A DNA stretch of 64,000 bases from Anaeromicropila herbilytica (GTDB taxonomy: Bacteria > Bacillota > Clostridia > Lachnospirales > Lachnospiraceae): the NCBI RefSeq assembly GCF_016591975.1, contig NZ_AP024169.1, positions 1,784,001 to 1,848,000 of the forward strand. The letters run 5' to 3'. Within the stretch, counting starts at the first letter, position 1; the number at the start of each line of letters is the position of its first letter. The notes beneath the pieces are model-generated. The model made no database searches and was not told where the DNA came from. It saw only the letters and a program-made list of their open reading frames with translations. Both the position numbers and the translations under genes were made by a program. Below are positions 8,453 to 17,379 of the stretch, piece by piece.

Positions 8453-8744
8453 AGGTCACTGATAAAGTCCCTTTCAAAAAGTATAATGAATATTACTGTA
8501 TAAATATGTGCGCTGTATTTTTGTTTTAAAGGGTATTAGAAAATCTTAATGAAGAAAGGAATCATTCAATAATCAGAAGGAGTGCTGTCTGAGCGCTTTC
8601 CAGCGAGTTCGCTCCATCTGATTATGTTTGAAGGATTCTTTCTTCATTTAGATTCTCTTATACTTCTTTAACAAAAATACAGCACGCATATTTATACAGT
8701 GATATTCAAGAGGAAACTACAATAAGGGACTTTTTCAGTGACCT
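8453..8744. repeat. Long hairpin D (292 bp)
   Basis: One long inverted repeat fills most of the gap between two genes. AGGTCACTGA at 8453-8462 pairs with TCAGTGACCT at 8735-8744. A 31-nt block at 8495-8525 pairs with 8670-8700 (29 of 31). AATGAAGAAAGGAATC near 8548 pairs with GATTCTTTCTTCATT near 8633, and ATCAGA pairs with TCTGAT. The tip holds GAGCGC and GCGAG elements. It is not the same sequence as families A or B. No coding potential is seen. Confidence 0.88.
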
Positions 8745-8799
8745 AGCATAAATCATGGTGTTAAAAATTAAGGAATAAAATACTAAGGAGCAAATTACT

Positions 8800-9780
8800 G
8801 TGAATCTATCAAAACAAAGAGATTATTACTTTGATAATGCAAAACTAATCTTAATGTTATTCGTTGTAACTGGGCATTTTATTGAGCCTACGATTAATAA
8901 AAGTGAAGAAACTAAAATGATATTTATGTTCCTTTATTTATTTCACATGCCTGCATTTATCTTTATATCAGGTTACTTTTCTAAGACTGATTTAAAGATA
9001 AGTACCATAAAAAAGATTACATTCAGATTTCTACTTTCTTATATTGTAATTCAGTTAATTTTTATTTGGTATACTAAGTTCATTGGCTTAACTGCCTATG
9101 AATATACATTGTTGCAACCAGCATATATCTACTGGTATCTTTTCGCAATGTTTTGCTGGAATATTGCAATAAGAATCTTGGTAAATCTAAAAGTTAAATT
9201 AGAATATATATTAATCTTTAGTGTTCTTGCCAGTTTACTCGCTGGTTTAAATGAAAATATCTCTTGGGAGTATAGTTTATCTAGAATTATTGTGTTCTTT
9301 CCTTATTTCATGTTAGGATACTATTTTAAAGTGAAAGGATTCGATACCAGATTAACGATAAAAGGAAAAGAGATAGCGCTAGGTTTTCTTTCACTAGTAA
9401 TTCTAGTACTAATGCTATATGGAAATAAGTTTAATCTTAACTGGCTGTATTGTGCGGATTCCTATCAAGCACTTCATGTTACGTGGGATAGAGGAATCTT
9501 GTATCGATTGGTATTGATGCTTATTCAAACGATAATGCTATTTTCTATCTTTCGATTAATACCGAAAGAGAAGAATGGATTGACTTCATTAGGAGGAAAT
9601 ACACTTAGCATCTATATCTTACATGGATTTGTGGTTAAATATTTAGTGTCCATTCACTATTATGATGAAATGAACATAGTGAAATATATATTACTTTTTA
9701 TATTTAGTATTATTACATTATTGGGATTAAGTCAGGTTACCTTTCCAAGGAATAATAATAAAAAGAGTAGGTACAATTGA
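8800..9780 (+). CDS. Acyltransferase family membrane protein
   Basis: A 326-residue protein with about ten hydrophobic helices of the acyltransferase-3 family, which O-acetylates or otherwise acylates cell-surface glycans. The N-terminus has RDYYFDNAKLILMLFVVTGHFIEP, with the conserved early D-x-x-K/R and G-H pair, then FHMPAFIFISGYFSK, both hallmarks. The end is basic (RNNNKKSRYN). The start is GTG at 8800, with AAGGAG 9 nt upstream. It is monocistronic between hairpin D and a bidirectional terminator. The acceptor is unknown. Confidence 0.88.
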   Translation: MNLSKQRDYYFDNAKLILMLFVVTGHFIEPTINKSEETKMIFMFLYLFHMPAFIFISGYFSKTDLKISTIKKITFRFLLSYIVIQLIFIWYTKFIGLTAYEYTLLQPAYIYWYLFAMFCWNIAIRILVNLKVKLEYILIFSVLASLLAGLNENISWEYSLSRIIVFFPYFMLGYYFKVKGFDTRLTIKGKEIALGFLSLVILVLMLYGNKFNLNWLYCADSYQALHVTWDRGILYRLVLMLIQTIMLFSIFRLIPKEKNGLTSLGGNTLSIYILHGFVVKYLVSIHYYDEMNIVKYILLFIFSIITLLGLSQVTFPRNNNKKSRYN

Positions 9781-9829
9781 AGAAAATAATAGTAGAATAG
9801 TTAGAAAATACAAATATATAATTAAATTA

Positions 9830-9886
9830 AGTTTAGAGCTAGGCTTTCGTGATTGATCACAAGTGCTTAGCTCTAAGCTTTTTTTA
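9830..9886. terminator. Bidirectional terminator
   Basis: AGTTTAGAGCTAGGC pairs with GCTTAGCTCTAAGCT with a few mismatches, and TTTTTTT follows on the plus strand. It separates the acyltransferase gene from the convergent LysR gene. Confidence 0.8.
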
Positions 9887-9888
9887 CA

Positions 9889-10734
9889 TCAAATATTCCA
9901 CAAGGATTTACTAGACTTATCATCCCTTTGTATCTGATAACTATTGATGACTGGTGTACTAAAATCAAGAATGGGAATTGTTATGAATTCGCCACTAGTA
10001 AGATATGGTTTAACAAGACTTCGTGGAAGAAAACTGTATCCAGTACCAGTAAGAAGATATGGTATTAACTTAGTACTATTATCAATCTCAAAGGAAAATT
10101 GGTAATAGGGAGGAAACAACTCACGAATAAATTGTCCGACCTCTTGTAACGCAAAGTTACAGAAGAGGTAATTAATCTTAGTCAAATCACTTTTTAGGAT
10201 ACCTTTTGCGTAAGCTGTATTCCTTGGCGATGTTACAAGAAGAAGCTCGTCAGAAATAAAAGAGGTACAGTGAAATCCCGTTTTCTTCAAAGGAAGATAT
10301 GAGAAGACAACATCAAGAAGATGATCCTGTAACATCTCAATCAATTCAAGGGAATGACCGAAGAATAATTTCACTGAAGTATCCTCATGGGAATCTAGGA
10401 AAGCTTTCATCTTTGGAAAGAGGTGACATTCATATATGGTATTAGTCGTACCAATGCGAATGCTATTTCTATAAAAAGCTGAGGAATTGATATCATGAAG
10501 AGCAGATTCTTCTAGCTCGAGTATTCTATTTGCATATTGGTAAAATACTAGCCCTTCTTCTGTAAGAGTTAAGTTTTTTCTCTGGCGATGAAAAAGTGAC
10601 TTACCCAATTCTTTTTCAAGTTCTGCTATACGATTGGTAACCGTCGACTGAGCTACAAAAAGGTGTTCTGCGGTTAATGTAAAATTCTTAAGTTTAGATA
10701 ATACCAAGAAAGTTTTTAAAGTTTGAGTATCCAT
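9889..10734 (-). CDS. LysR family transcriptional regulator
   Basis: A 281-residue regulator. The winged HTH occupies residues 1-60: MDTQTLKTFLVLSKLKNFTLTAEHLFVAQSTVTNRIAELEKELGKSLFHR. A substrate-binding domain follows (IRIGTTNTIYECHLFPKMKAFL..., then FSYLPLKKTGFHC). The start at 10734 is chosen because GGAG lies 6 nt upstream and the family normally begins at this M-D-x-x-x-L-x-x-F; a longer reading frame to 10854 has no such support. The regulated gene is not obvious. The neighbour upstream, across repeat B2, is dapL. Confidence 0.9.
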   Translation of the reverse strand: MDTQTLKTFLVLSKLKNFTLTAEHLFVAQSTVTNRIAELEKELGKSLFHRQRKNLTLTEEGLVFYQYANRILELEESALHDINSSAFYRNSIRIGTTNTIYECHLFPKMKAFLDSHEDTSVKLFFGHSLELIEMLQDHLLDVVFSYLPLKKTGFHCTSFISDELLLVTSPRNTAYAKGILKSDLTKINYLFCNFALQEVGQFIRELFPPYYQFSFEIDNSTKLIPYLLTGTGYSFLPRSLVKPYLTSGEFITIPILDFSTPVINSYQIQRDDKSSKSLWNI

Positions 10735-11010
10735 TTTTACTCCATTTCTATCCATTCTATTGTTGAGATTATAATTGTGTAAGTCACTAATAATGATGAG
10801 GATGCCATTATACAACAAAATACAATCAGTGATTAAATAGAACATTCTTATCACAATGAATCACAATTATCGAAAAAACGAATCATGACTATTTGAATAA
10901 TTCGTTATACAGATTATAATTCTGTGTATATAATAAGTCAATAGATGGAAAGACACATATCATCGTAGTATAAGAAACACATACATCATAGAGATGGGAA
11001 ATAACATAAC

Positions 11011-11269
11011 ATGATTCGAGGGTCAAAAGCCTTATTTTAGTTTACTAAGTGTATATAGCTGTATAATTATGAATTTTGGCTACCTTTCCCTCTAGCATCA
11101 TATTTTTTACAAGCCTCAGAACAAGTTAAAATACTCACTAAAGTTCCTATTTTAACTTTGAGTCTTGACAAAATATAAACGATACTTTCGGCCGGACTAC
11201 GCCATAATTAATAATTATACATCAATATACACAATTTAGGTTAAGGAAGGCTTTTGACTCTCGAATCAT
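11011..11269. repeat. Hairpin repeat family B, copy B2
   Basis: The clearest B copy. The terminal 23 nt at 11011-11033 and 11247-11269 are inverted with 22 of 23 positions paired (ATGATTCGAGgGTCAAAAG with CTTTTGACtCTCGAATCAT). The core carries the shared TTTTTTACAAGCCTC, TCTTGACAAAATATAA and GGCCGGACTACGCC blocks. The outer 10 nt differ from those of other copies but remain complementary to each other. It lies in the divergent region between LysR and dapL. Confidence 0.9.
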
Positions 11270-11312
11270 AACATCATAAAGAAAATAAATTTGTCAATAA
11301 GGGAGAATTAAC

Positions 11313-12554
11313 ATGAACGCAAATAATTATATACAATCAATGTTCGCGGAACGAATTGGTGGTAATCGATTCGGAAAAGAAACTGTGATCTATAAATTTG
11401 AGAAAATTAAAAGAGCTAAGAGAGAGGCAATCAAAGAATTTCCAGATAGAAAGTTTATAGATTTGGGAATTGGAGAACCAGACGATATGGCGGATGAGAA
11501 AATTATTAATGTATTAAAAGAGGAAGCAGGAGTATGGGAGAATAGAGGGTATGCAGATAATGGAATTGATTCTTTTAAGATAGCTGCAGCTGATTATATG
11601 AAAAGTGTGTATGGAGTTCAAGGCATAAATGCTGAATCCGAAGTGATTCACACCATTGGTTCTAAACCAGCTCTTGCGATGATTCCACAAGCATTTATCA
11701 ATCCAGGTGACATTGCATTAGTTACAGTTCCAGGGTATCCGATTCTAGCAACTATGACGGAATGGTTAGGTGGAACGGTATATCGACTGCCATTATTAGA
11801 AGAAAATAATTTCTTGCCAGACCTTGAAACTATACCAAAAGAGATTTTGGAAAAAGCGAAATTATTATATATCAACTATCCAAATAATCCGACAGGTGCA
11901 TCAGCTACCTATGATTTTTATAAAAAGGTAATCAGTCTCGCTAAGGAAAATCATATTATTGTGGTACAGGATGCAGCATATGCAGCACTTACATTTGATG
12001 GAGAAAAGCCATTTAGTTTTCTAAGTGTAGAAGGTGCAAAAGAAGTTGGTGTTGAGATACATTCCTTAAGTAAAGCTTATAACATGACAGGATGGAGGTT
12101 AGGTTTTCTTGTTGGTAATGAACTAGTGATAAAAGCATTTGGTGCGGTAAAAGAGAATAATGATTCTGGTCAATTTAAGGCAATACAATTAGCAGGAAAA
12201 TACGCACTAGAACATCCAAAAATTACAGAAGAGATTGCAAGGAAGTATTCTAGAAGACATGAAATGTTAATCAAGGTATTGAATCAGCTTGGCTTTACCG
12301 TGATGAAGCCAAAAGCTTCCTTTTATCTGTATGTGAGAGTGCCTAAGGGAATCCTAGGGGGAAAGATATTTCGAAATGCTGAGGAATTTAGTCAATATTT
12401 AATTCGTGAAAAACAAATTAGTACGGTCCCATGGGATGATGTTGGAAGCTATATTCGAATATCTGTAACTTTTGAAGCAAGTGGAATTGAAGAAGAGAAA
12501 AAGGTTATAGAAGAAGTGTATCATCGATTAAGATCAGAAAAGTTCCTATTCTAG
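11313..12554 (+). CDS. dapL: LL-diaminopimelate aminotransferase
   Basis: A PLP-dependent class I/II aminotransferase of 413 residues. In the DapL pathway it converts tetrahydrodipicolinate to LL-diaminopimelate in one step, for lysine and peptidoglycan. The sequence closely follows the Firmicute DapL pattern: FAERIGGNRFGKETVIYKFE at the start, GIGEPDDMADEKI, NRGYADNGI, GSKPALAMIPQAFINPGD, YINYPNNPTGA, DAAYAALTFDG. The PLP lysine is K254 in SLSKAYNMTGWRLGF. The ATG has GGGAG upstream. It is a single gene without other dap genes nearby, and a B repeat precedes its promoter region. Confidence 0.92.
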   Translation: MNANNYIQSMFAERIGGNRFGKETVIYKFEKIKRAKREAIKEFPDRKFIDLGIGEPDDMADEKIINVLKEEAGVWENRGYADNGIDSFKIAAADYMKSVYGVQGINAESEVIHTIGSKPALAMIPQAFINPGDIALVTVPGYPILATMTEWLGGTVYRLPLLEENNFLPDLETIPKEILEKAKLLYINYPNNPTGASATYDFYKKVISLAKENHIIVVQDAAYAALTFDGEKPFSFLSVEGAKEVGVEIHSLSKAYNMTGWRLGFLVGNELVIKAFGAVKENNDSGQFKAIQLAGKYALEHPKITEEIARKYSRRHEMLIKVLNQLGFTVMKPKASFYLYVRVPKGILGGKIFRNAEEFSQYLIREKQISTVPWDDVGSYIRISVTFEASGIEEEKKVIEEVYHRLRSEKFLF

Positions 12555-12651
12555 TTGAATCATTAATGCAATGATGCTTCTGTTCCGTTCACAAGATATC
12601 CTCATATAATATTATATTAATAGATTCCTAAAGTTAATGGAGGATGTTTAG

Positions 12652-15453
12652 GTGAATAGGAATGAAAGAACTACACAATTATTAAAACATATTCCCTTCC
12701 GATTTGAAGAATATCGTGGACAATATGAATATGAAGCTAAATATATGCTAAGAAACATGGGATACACTGCATTTTTTGCGCCAAATAAAGTTACTTATGC
12801 AATGAGTTATCGAAAAGAGGATTCTTATTTAACAACTATTTTAGAGATGAAGTTCCATGATGCTAATTCGAATCCAGAGATCGTTGGAGAAGAACAGTTA
12901 CCTGGTAGGGTGAATTATTATATTGGAAGTAAAAAAGAGAAATGGGTAGAAGGGGCTGCTACTTTTAAGAAAATTAGATATGAGAATATGTATCCTGGTA
13001 TAGATATTGAATTCTTTGGAAATAAAGGAGAATTAGAATTCAATTTTATCTTAAGTGAAGAAGCAGATCCTACTTTGATAGCATTTTCCTTATCAGGTGC
13101 AAAGAAATATAACATAGATGGTGATGGAAATCTAGTCATTGATTCAGAAGCAGGCGCCCTTCGATTTATGAAACCTTATGTATATCAAGAGTGCTATGAA
13201 AGTAAAGTAGAGGTTTTATGTTCCTATCATATCGTAGATGAAAAGTATGTAGCATTTACTTTTGGTGAATATAAAAAGAATTGTAAAATGAATATTGATC
13301 CTGTTCTTGTCTATTCCTCCTACTATGGTGAGAACTTAGTAGAGATACTAAAGAATATTAAAATAAATGAAAATAAGGAACTTTGTATCATGGGAAATTA
13401 CTATGATATAAACAATGGCAGTATAGATGGTTTTGTAACCAAGCTAAGCAGTGATGGACAAATAGAACTCTTTACAACCATCATTGGAGGAGTATCGGAT
13501 GATGATCCGAATGCAATTGCTTTAGATAACAAGGGCAATATCTATGTCACAGGAACAACTAGTTCCAATGATTTTCCTATAACGCAAGGGGCATTCCAAG
13601 AGACAAAAGGTGATTTGTTTGATGCATTTGTTATTAAATTAGATTCTTTAGGTCATTATAGTTATTCTACCTATCTTGGTGGTGACAATGATGATCGTGG
13701 CTGGGGTATCACAGTGGATGAAGAAGGCAACGCTTATATAACAGGTGAAACCAAATCAACCAATTTTCCACTACAGAATCCATACTTAGGATACTTAGGA
13801 GATAAGAATGGAACTTATGCTTTTGTTAGCAAAATAAATAATACTGGTTCTCAGTTAATCTATTCCACTTACCTTGGCGGAGTAGATGATGGAGATCCGT
13901 TTAATGATAATGAGGTAAATGATGTTGGATATGGTATAGCTATCGATGGAACGAATCATGCTTATGTAACAGGATATACCCAGACAATTGATTTTCCACT
14001 TAAGAATCCATATCAGTCAAAGCAAAAAGGTCTTAGAGATGCCTTTATTACCAAATTCGAAGCAGATGGATCAGCTATTATCTATTCAACTTATCTTGGT
14101 GGAGTTCTTGATGATACAGGAACCGCAATCGTTGTTGAAACGAATGGAACGGCATATGTGTGTGGAGTGACTAGTTCGGTTAATTTTCCAATAAAAAATC
14201 CATTTCAAAGTGTACTAAAGGGAAGCAGCGATATATTTATAACAAAGTTACGAGCGGACGGCCAAGAGCTTATTTACTCAACTTATCTAGGTGGTAGTGG
14301 TGTTGAGGAACAGTATTCAGAAAACATAGTACCTCTTTCAGTGGATAATCAGGGGAATGTTTATATTACTGGTGCAACGAATTCAGTAGATTTTCCACTG
14401 AGGTATCCTATTGAGGATCATTTGAATGGAGATTATGATGCCTTTATTACTAAATTGGATGCATCAGGTAATAAACTTCGGTATTCAACCATTTTGGGTG
14501 GATCAACAGATGATACAGGTACTGGAATAGCAGTTGATAATAACGGAACCGTGTATGTTGTGGGTGTAACGAATTCAGTAGATTTTCCAGTAGTTCATGC
14601 AATACAACCGAATTTTAGTGGCTATATGAAAGGATTTGTAGCTATTTTACGTCTAGAGACTCTGTCATTTGAACTTATTTTAGATGCTCCGAAGACTGTG
14701 AACATTGGTAATCAATTAGTTTATACCATAACAGTAACTAATATGGGACCTGATAAATCTTCAGGTGCTACCCTAATTGATCATATACCTGAAAATACTA
14801 GATTTCTAGCTGCATCTGTAGGTAATGGAAGTTACAGTTATAAGGAAGGTGTATTGGAGTTCAGTATTGGAATGTTGGAGGTTTTAGAGAGCACAGTAAT
14901 CTATATTATGGTATCCCCAATTGAACTCCAAGAAGTAACGAACTTAATTAGTGTAGAATCTGAGGGAGATACAAAGACCGCTTATACAACAACATTAGTA
15001 ATTGATGATGTAAGTAAGATGAAAGAATCGATAAATATATTAAAAGCTCACCTTGAGAGGAATAGTCTAAGGCTAAAATACCTATTAGAATTGGATAGCG
15101 AAAGAAAAGAAACATTAACAACAGGAATAGTTGTAAGAAATGAGAAGACGAAAAGTTTAGTTCTTATCCTTCATAATGAATCAAGTCGTGCATTCGAAGC
15201 GAATATCAGTATTCTTAATCTAGATTCAGCAGACGGTTTAGGAAGGTTATGGTGGAGTAAAAAGGTAATACTTAAGGAAAATGAAGTGAAGAATTATTTC
15301 TTTGCCCTGCCACCAGCGAGTTATGAATTCTTTGCTGAAAATATAGCGGAAGAGGTATCCATCTTAATTGGGGAACGAAGTGATGAGCCAAACACGCCAA
15401 TCAATCAAAGCAATTTTATCGAATCGAATACATTTCGATTGAATAATTTATGA
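12652..15453 (+). CDS. SBBP-repeat beta-propeller protein with DUF11 domain
   Basis: A 933-residue protein. Residues 1-220 are a beta-rich N-terminal domain common before SBBP propellers (YENMYPGIDIEFFG, EADPTLIAFSLSGAK). Residues about 225-665 hold six propeller repeats, each with a GNIYVTGTT-like strand, DFP, and FITKLdadGxxxYSTYLGG. Residues about 670-780 are a DUF11 domain (IGNQLVYTITVTNMGPDKSS), usual in cell-surface proteins. The last 150 residues are unassigned. No signal peptide is visible (start MNRNERTTQLLKHIPF), odd for a fold mostly found outside the cell. The GTG start has GGAGG 8 nt upstream. It is monocistronic and its function is unknown; binding or scaffolding is likely. Confidence 0.88.
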   Translation: MNRNERTTQLLKHIPFRFEEYRGQYEYEAKYMLRNMGYTAFFAPNKVTYAMSYRKEDSYLTTILEMKFHDANSNPEIVGEEQLPGRVNYYIGSKKEKWVEGAATFKKIRYENMYPGIDIEFFGNKGELEFNFILSEEADPTLIAFSLSGAKKYNIDGDGNLVIDSEAGALRFMKPYVYQECYESKVEVLCSYHIVDEKYVAFTFGEYKKNCKMNIDPVLVYSSYYGENLVEILKNIKINENKELCIMGNYYDINNGSIDGFVTKLSSDGQIELFTTIIGGVSDDDPNAIALDNKGNIYVTGTTSSNDFPITQGAFQETKGDLFDAFVIKLDSLGHYSYSTYLGGDNDDRGWGITVDEEGNAYITGETKSTNFPLQNPYLGYLGDKNGTYAFVSKINNTGSQLIYSTYLGGVDDGDPFNDNEVNDVGYGIAIDGTNHAYVTGYTQTIDFPLKNPYQSKQKGLRDAFITKFEADGSAIIYSTYLGGVLDDTGTAIVVETNGTAYVCGVTSSVNFPIKNPFQSVLKGSSDIFITKLRADGQELIYSTYLGGSGVEEQYSENIVPLSVDNQGNVYITGATNSVDFPLRYPIEDHLNGDYDAFITKLDASGNKLRYSTILGGSTDDTGTGIAVDNNGTVYVVGVTNSVDFPVVHAIQPNFSGYMKGFVAILRLETLSFELILDAPKTVNIGNQLVYTITVTNMGPDKSSGATLIDHIPENTRFLAASVGNGSYSYKEGVLEFSIGMLEVLESTVIYIMVSPIELQEVTNLISVESEGDTKTAYTTTLVIDDVSKMKESINILKAHLERNSLRLKYLLELDSERKETLTTGIVVRNEKTKSLVLILHNESSRAFEANISILNLDSADGLGRLWWSKKVILKENEVKNYFFALPPASYEFFAENIAEEVSILIGERSDEPNTPINQSNFIESNTFRLNNL

Positions 15454-15841
15454 AAATAGAAAGACCATGTAACGTTCTTCCTTTAGAGTTTTTAAATATT
15501 AGTAAAATAAACATGATTTTGTGAAAAACGACAAAAAATATATAATAACATATAAAAAAATATACAAAACAAACAATAAATTAAAGAAGTAGTCTTTACG
15601 AATCCTTAATAAGATGGTAAAATGGAATATATAGTAAATAACAAAACAGAAGATGATGAAATAATAGAATACTCGATAGATATATAAAAGCAAAATGATA
15701 AGCTATACCATTTTGTATATATAGATAGGAAAGAGGTAATGATAATTTTACAAGAAATGATCAAGGATTTGTAAGTCCGATTAATCATATTGATGAAGAA
15801 TGGGCTTTAAATACAGATATGTAAAGAGATTGGAGGAATCT
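15454..15841. other. AT-rich spacer with probable small-ORF remnants
   Basis: This is very AT-rich. A 21-codon ORF at about 15622 (MEYIVNNKTEDDEIIEYSIDI) and an unstarted frame at 15729-15822 (GNDNFTRNDQGFVSPINHIDEEW, 23 residues in all up to W) look protein-like but lack proper starts or are interrupted. They may be a decayed small gene or real micro-proteins. Minus-strand frames here are compositional only. Confidence 0.3.
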
Positions 15842-15946
15842 ATTATCAAAAAGCTTGTAATAATTAATTCGATTTATGCTTTATTAAACGTATTATTAGT
15901 CCTGCTTGTTTGCTACTTTGCTTTTGATTATCTTTCAAATCAATAG
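15842..15946 (+). CDS. Putative 34-residue single-span membrane peptide
   Basis: The frame reads IKKLVIINSIYALLNVLLVL followed by LVCYFAFDYLSNQ: a basic start, one hydrophobic helix of about 20 residues and a polar tail. That is a typical small membrane peptide. No ATG exists. GGAGG at 15832-15836 is 5 nt before ATT 15842, which would make the rare start codon ATT; TTG at 15830 is in frame but overlaps the ribosome binding site. A terminator-like hairpin follows 40 nt after the stop, which supports a transcript. It is not recognised as any named family. Confidence 0.4.
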   Translation: MIKKLVIINSIYALLNVLLVLLVCYFAFDYLSNQ

Positions 15947-15984
15947 AATAGATGAATTAAAGTAAATGTCTACGGTATTGAATT

Positions 15985-16052
15985 ATGAGTCAAAATCTTT
16001 TTATGCTTATACATGGTGTGCAGCATATATGGATTTTGACTCATTCTATTTA
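15985..16052 (+). terminator. Terminator-like hairpin
   Basis: ATGAGTCAAAATC pairs perfectly with GATTTTGACTCAT, with ATGC/GCAT pairing in the long loop. A weak U-rich TCTATTT follows. It probably ends the transcript of the small peptide. Confidence 0.6.
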
Positions 16053-16183
16053 AGAATAGTAATCTTCGGATGAAATCTCTTTTCCTAAAGTATTATTCAT
16101 ACTAGCCTAAATTCAATATGTAAAATAGGTTTATTTCACATTTGACTCTATATTTACCACCTCCATCATATAAATCAGGAGTG

Positions 16184-16993
16184 TTAAACGCTTTCATTCA
16201 CACTGCCACAATATGGACATTTAGGATAGTCGTAATCATATTCATTACCGCAAGTAAGACAGGTGACTTCTGCTAATTGATAGTGTTCAAACTCTTCGCG
16301 AAGTTCGATTCGTTTGTCGTATTTTTTGCCTAGAATTAATAGAAAAATTAAGCTTACAGCAGTTAATGTAAACAGTACGATGAATAATGGAAAAGGAATC
16401 GTAAACCATTCTATATTAAACGGAGATGTATTATCTTCTAAGCTAACGCGTCCAAATCTATTAAGTATTAGCATTAAGCATATATAAGGCAAAGACAAGA
16501 GAGCTTTGCCTAACCATTTTTTATCATAAAAGATTTGAATTAAGAATTTCTTGAAACTAGTATAAATTAGAGTATAGATGATTAAGCTACATTCACATAT
16601 GCCAAAGGTTAAGTGGTTCATTTTCTGTGTTAAAGTATCAGTTGCATATGGGTGAATAATAAATGTTTTATAGGTTATAACAATTAATATAATGAATAAA
16701 TACATAACTATACTTTTTATGAAATCATATTTTGTTTGATGTCTATCATATTCTGCATTCAAAAGTTCGATGGCATATTTTTTCGTATTGCCTCCTGTAA
16801 TCTTCTCAATTGGCTTCTTACTTGCTTGGGCTTCTAAAAAACTGTCCATAATGAGACTCAGGGTGAGGATTGCCTCGTATTTTTTACCATCATAAGCAAG
16901 ATAAAAAGACTCAATCTGGTGAAAGGTATCCTTATATTCTCCGACTAGTTGTTTCTTTGATTCTTTATATTCAATACTATCTAAATAACTCAT
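16184..16993 (-). CDS. Membrane protein with C-terminal zinc ribbon
   Basis: A 269-residue protein. The N-terminal 85 residues are soluble and helical. Four hydrophobic helices follow (about 94-113, 128-147, 165-182, 198-222). The last 35 residues contain CLTCGNEYDYDYPKCPYCG, a CxxC-x9-CxxC zinc ribbon. Its start overlaps the PadR gene by 4 nt, so the two form an operon with the regulator first. PadR-coupled membrane proteins often act in envelope stress or drug response, but this one cannot be assigned a function. It is not DUF1700-like beyond general architecture. Confidence 0.75.
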   Translation of the reverse strand: MSYLDSIEYKESKKQLVGEYKDTFHQIESFYLAYDGKKYEAILTLSLIMDSFLEAQASKKPIEKITGGNTKKYAIELLNAEYDRHQTKYDFIKSIVMYLFIILIVITYKTFIIHPYATDTLTQKMNHLTFGICECSLIIYTLIYTSFKKFLIQIFYDKKWLGKALLSLPYICLMLILNRFGRVSLEDNTSPFNIEWFTIPFPLFIVLFTLTAVSLIFLLILGKKYDKRIELREEFEHYQLAEVTCLTCGNEYDYDYPKCPYCGSVNESV

Positions 16994-17316
16994 GTATCCT
17001 CCTCAAAAAGAATTAGATTTGCCGTATGCGTAATCTTCTTATAATTTTCAATTGCCTGAACTAATTGCTTTGACCCAAGAGCAGTGATGGTATAATATTT
17101 CCTCTTTGGACCATAGGGTGAACTACCTATACGACATAGAATGTACTCTTTTTTTTCAAGTCTTGTAAGGACTGGATATAAAGTACCCTCACCAATGTTA
17201 TCAAATCCTTTCGATTCTAAGGTTGACAGAATATCATATCCATAGGTTTCGCCTTTTGCAATGATTGCGAGAATGCAACTTTCTAAAATTCCTTTTAATA
17301 ATTGTGATTCTTCCAT
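16990..17316 (-). CDS. PadR family transcriptional regulator
   Basis: A 108-residue winged-helix repressor: ESQLLKGILESCILAIIAKGETYGYDIL, then GEGTLYPVLTRLEKKEYI and GPKRKYYTITALGSKQL, the PadR signature. ATG 17316 is preferred to ATG 17328 because GGAG then lies 6 nt upstream, and PadR proteins of this group begin M-x-x-S-Q-L-L-K-G. The stop overlaps the membrane protein start (ATGA), giving a co-transcribed pair. A consensus promoter and an inverted repeat between promoter and start suggest autorepression. Small effector molecules control this family, but the ligand is unknown. Confidence 0.92.
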   Translation of the reverse strand: MEESQLLKGILESCILAIIAKGETYGYDILSTLESKGFDNIGEGTLYPVLTRLEKKEYILCRIGSSPYGPKRKYYTITALGSKQLVQAIENYKKITHTANLILFEEDT

Positions 17317-17347
17317 AGATAACTCCATAATCGCTATGATTTAGTTG

Positions 17348-17370
17348 CCTACTCTACAATACAAAGTAGG
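17348..17370. promoter_or_regulatory. Candidate PadR operator
   Basis: CCTACT and AGTAGG form an inverted repeat with an 11-bp spacer, immediately downstream of the -10 element of the padR promoter. A further GCTACTTTG half-site overlaps the promoter spacer. The position fits autorepression. Confidence 0.55.
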
Positions 17371-17379
17371 TACGAATTT

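Noticed and set aside
11011..11269. Repeat B considered as an insertion sequence
   Set aside because: Only about 240 bp, no open frame that could encode a transposase, no clear direct target duplication; at most a non-autonomous element.
13988..14170. 60-codon frame within the SBBP gene
   Set aside because: Out-of-frame shadow inside the repeats.
15499..15788. Minus-strand frames of 60-64 codons rich in I, F, Y and S
   Set aside because: Low-complexity translations of AT-rich DNA with no ribosome binding sites and no recognisable pattern; treated as compositional.
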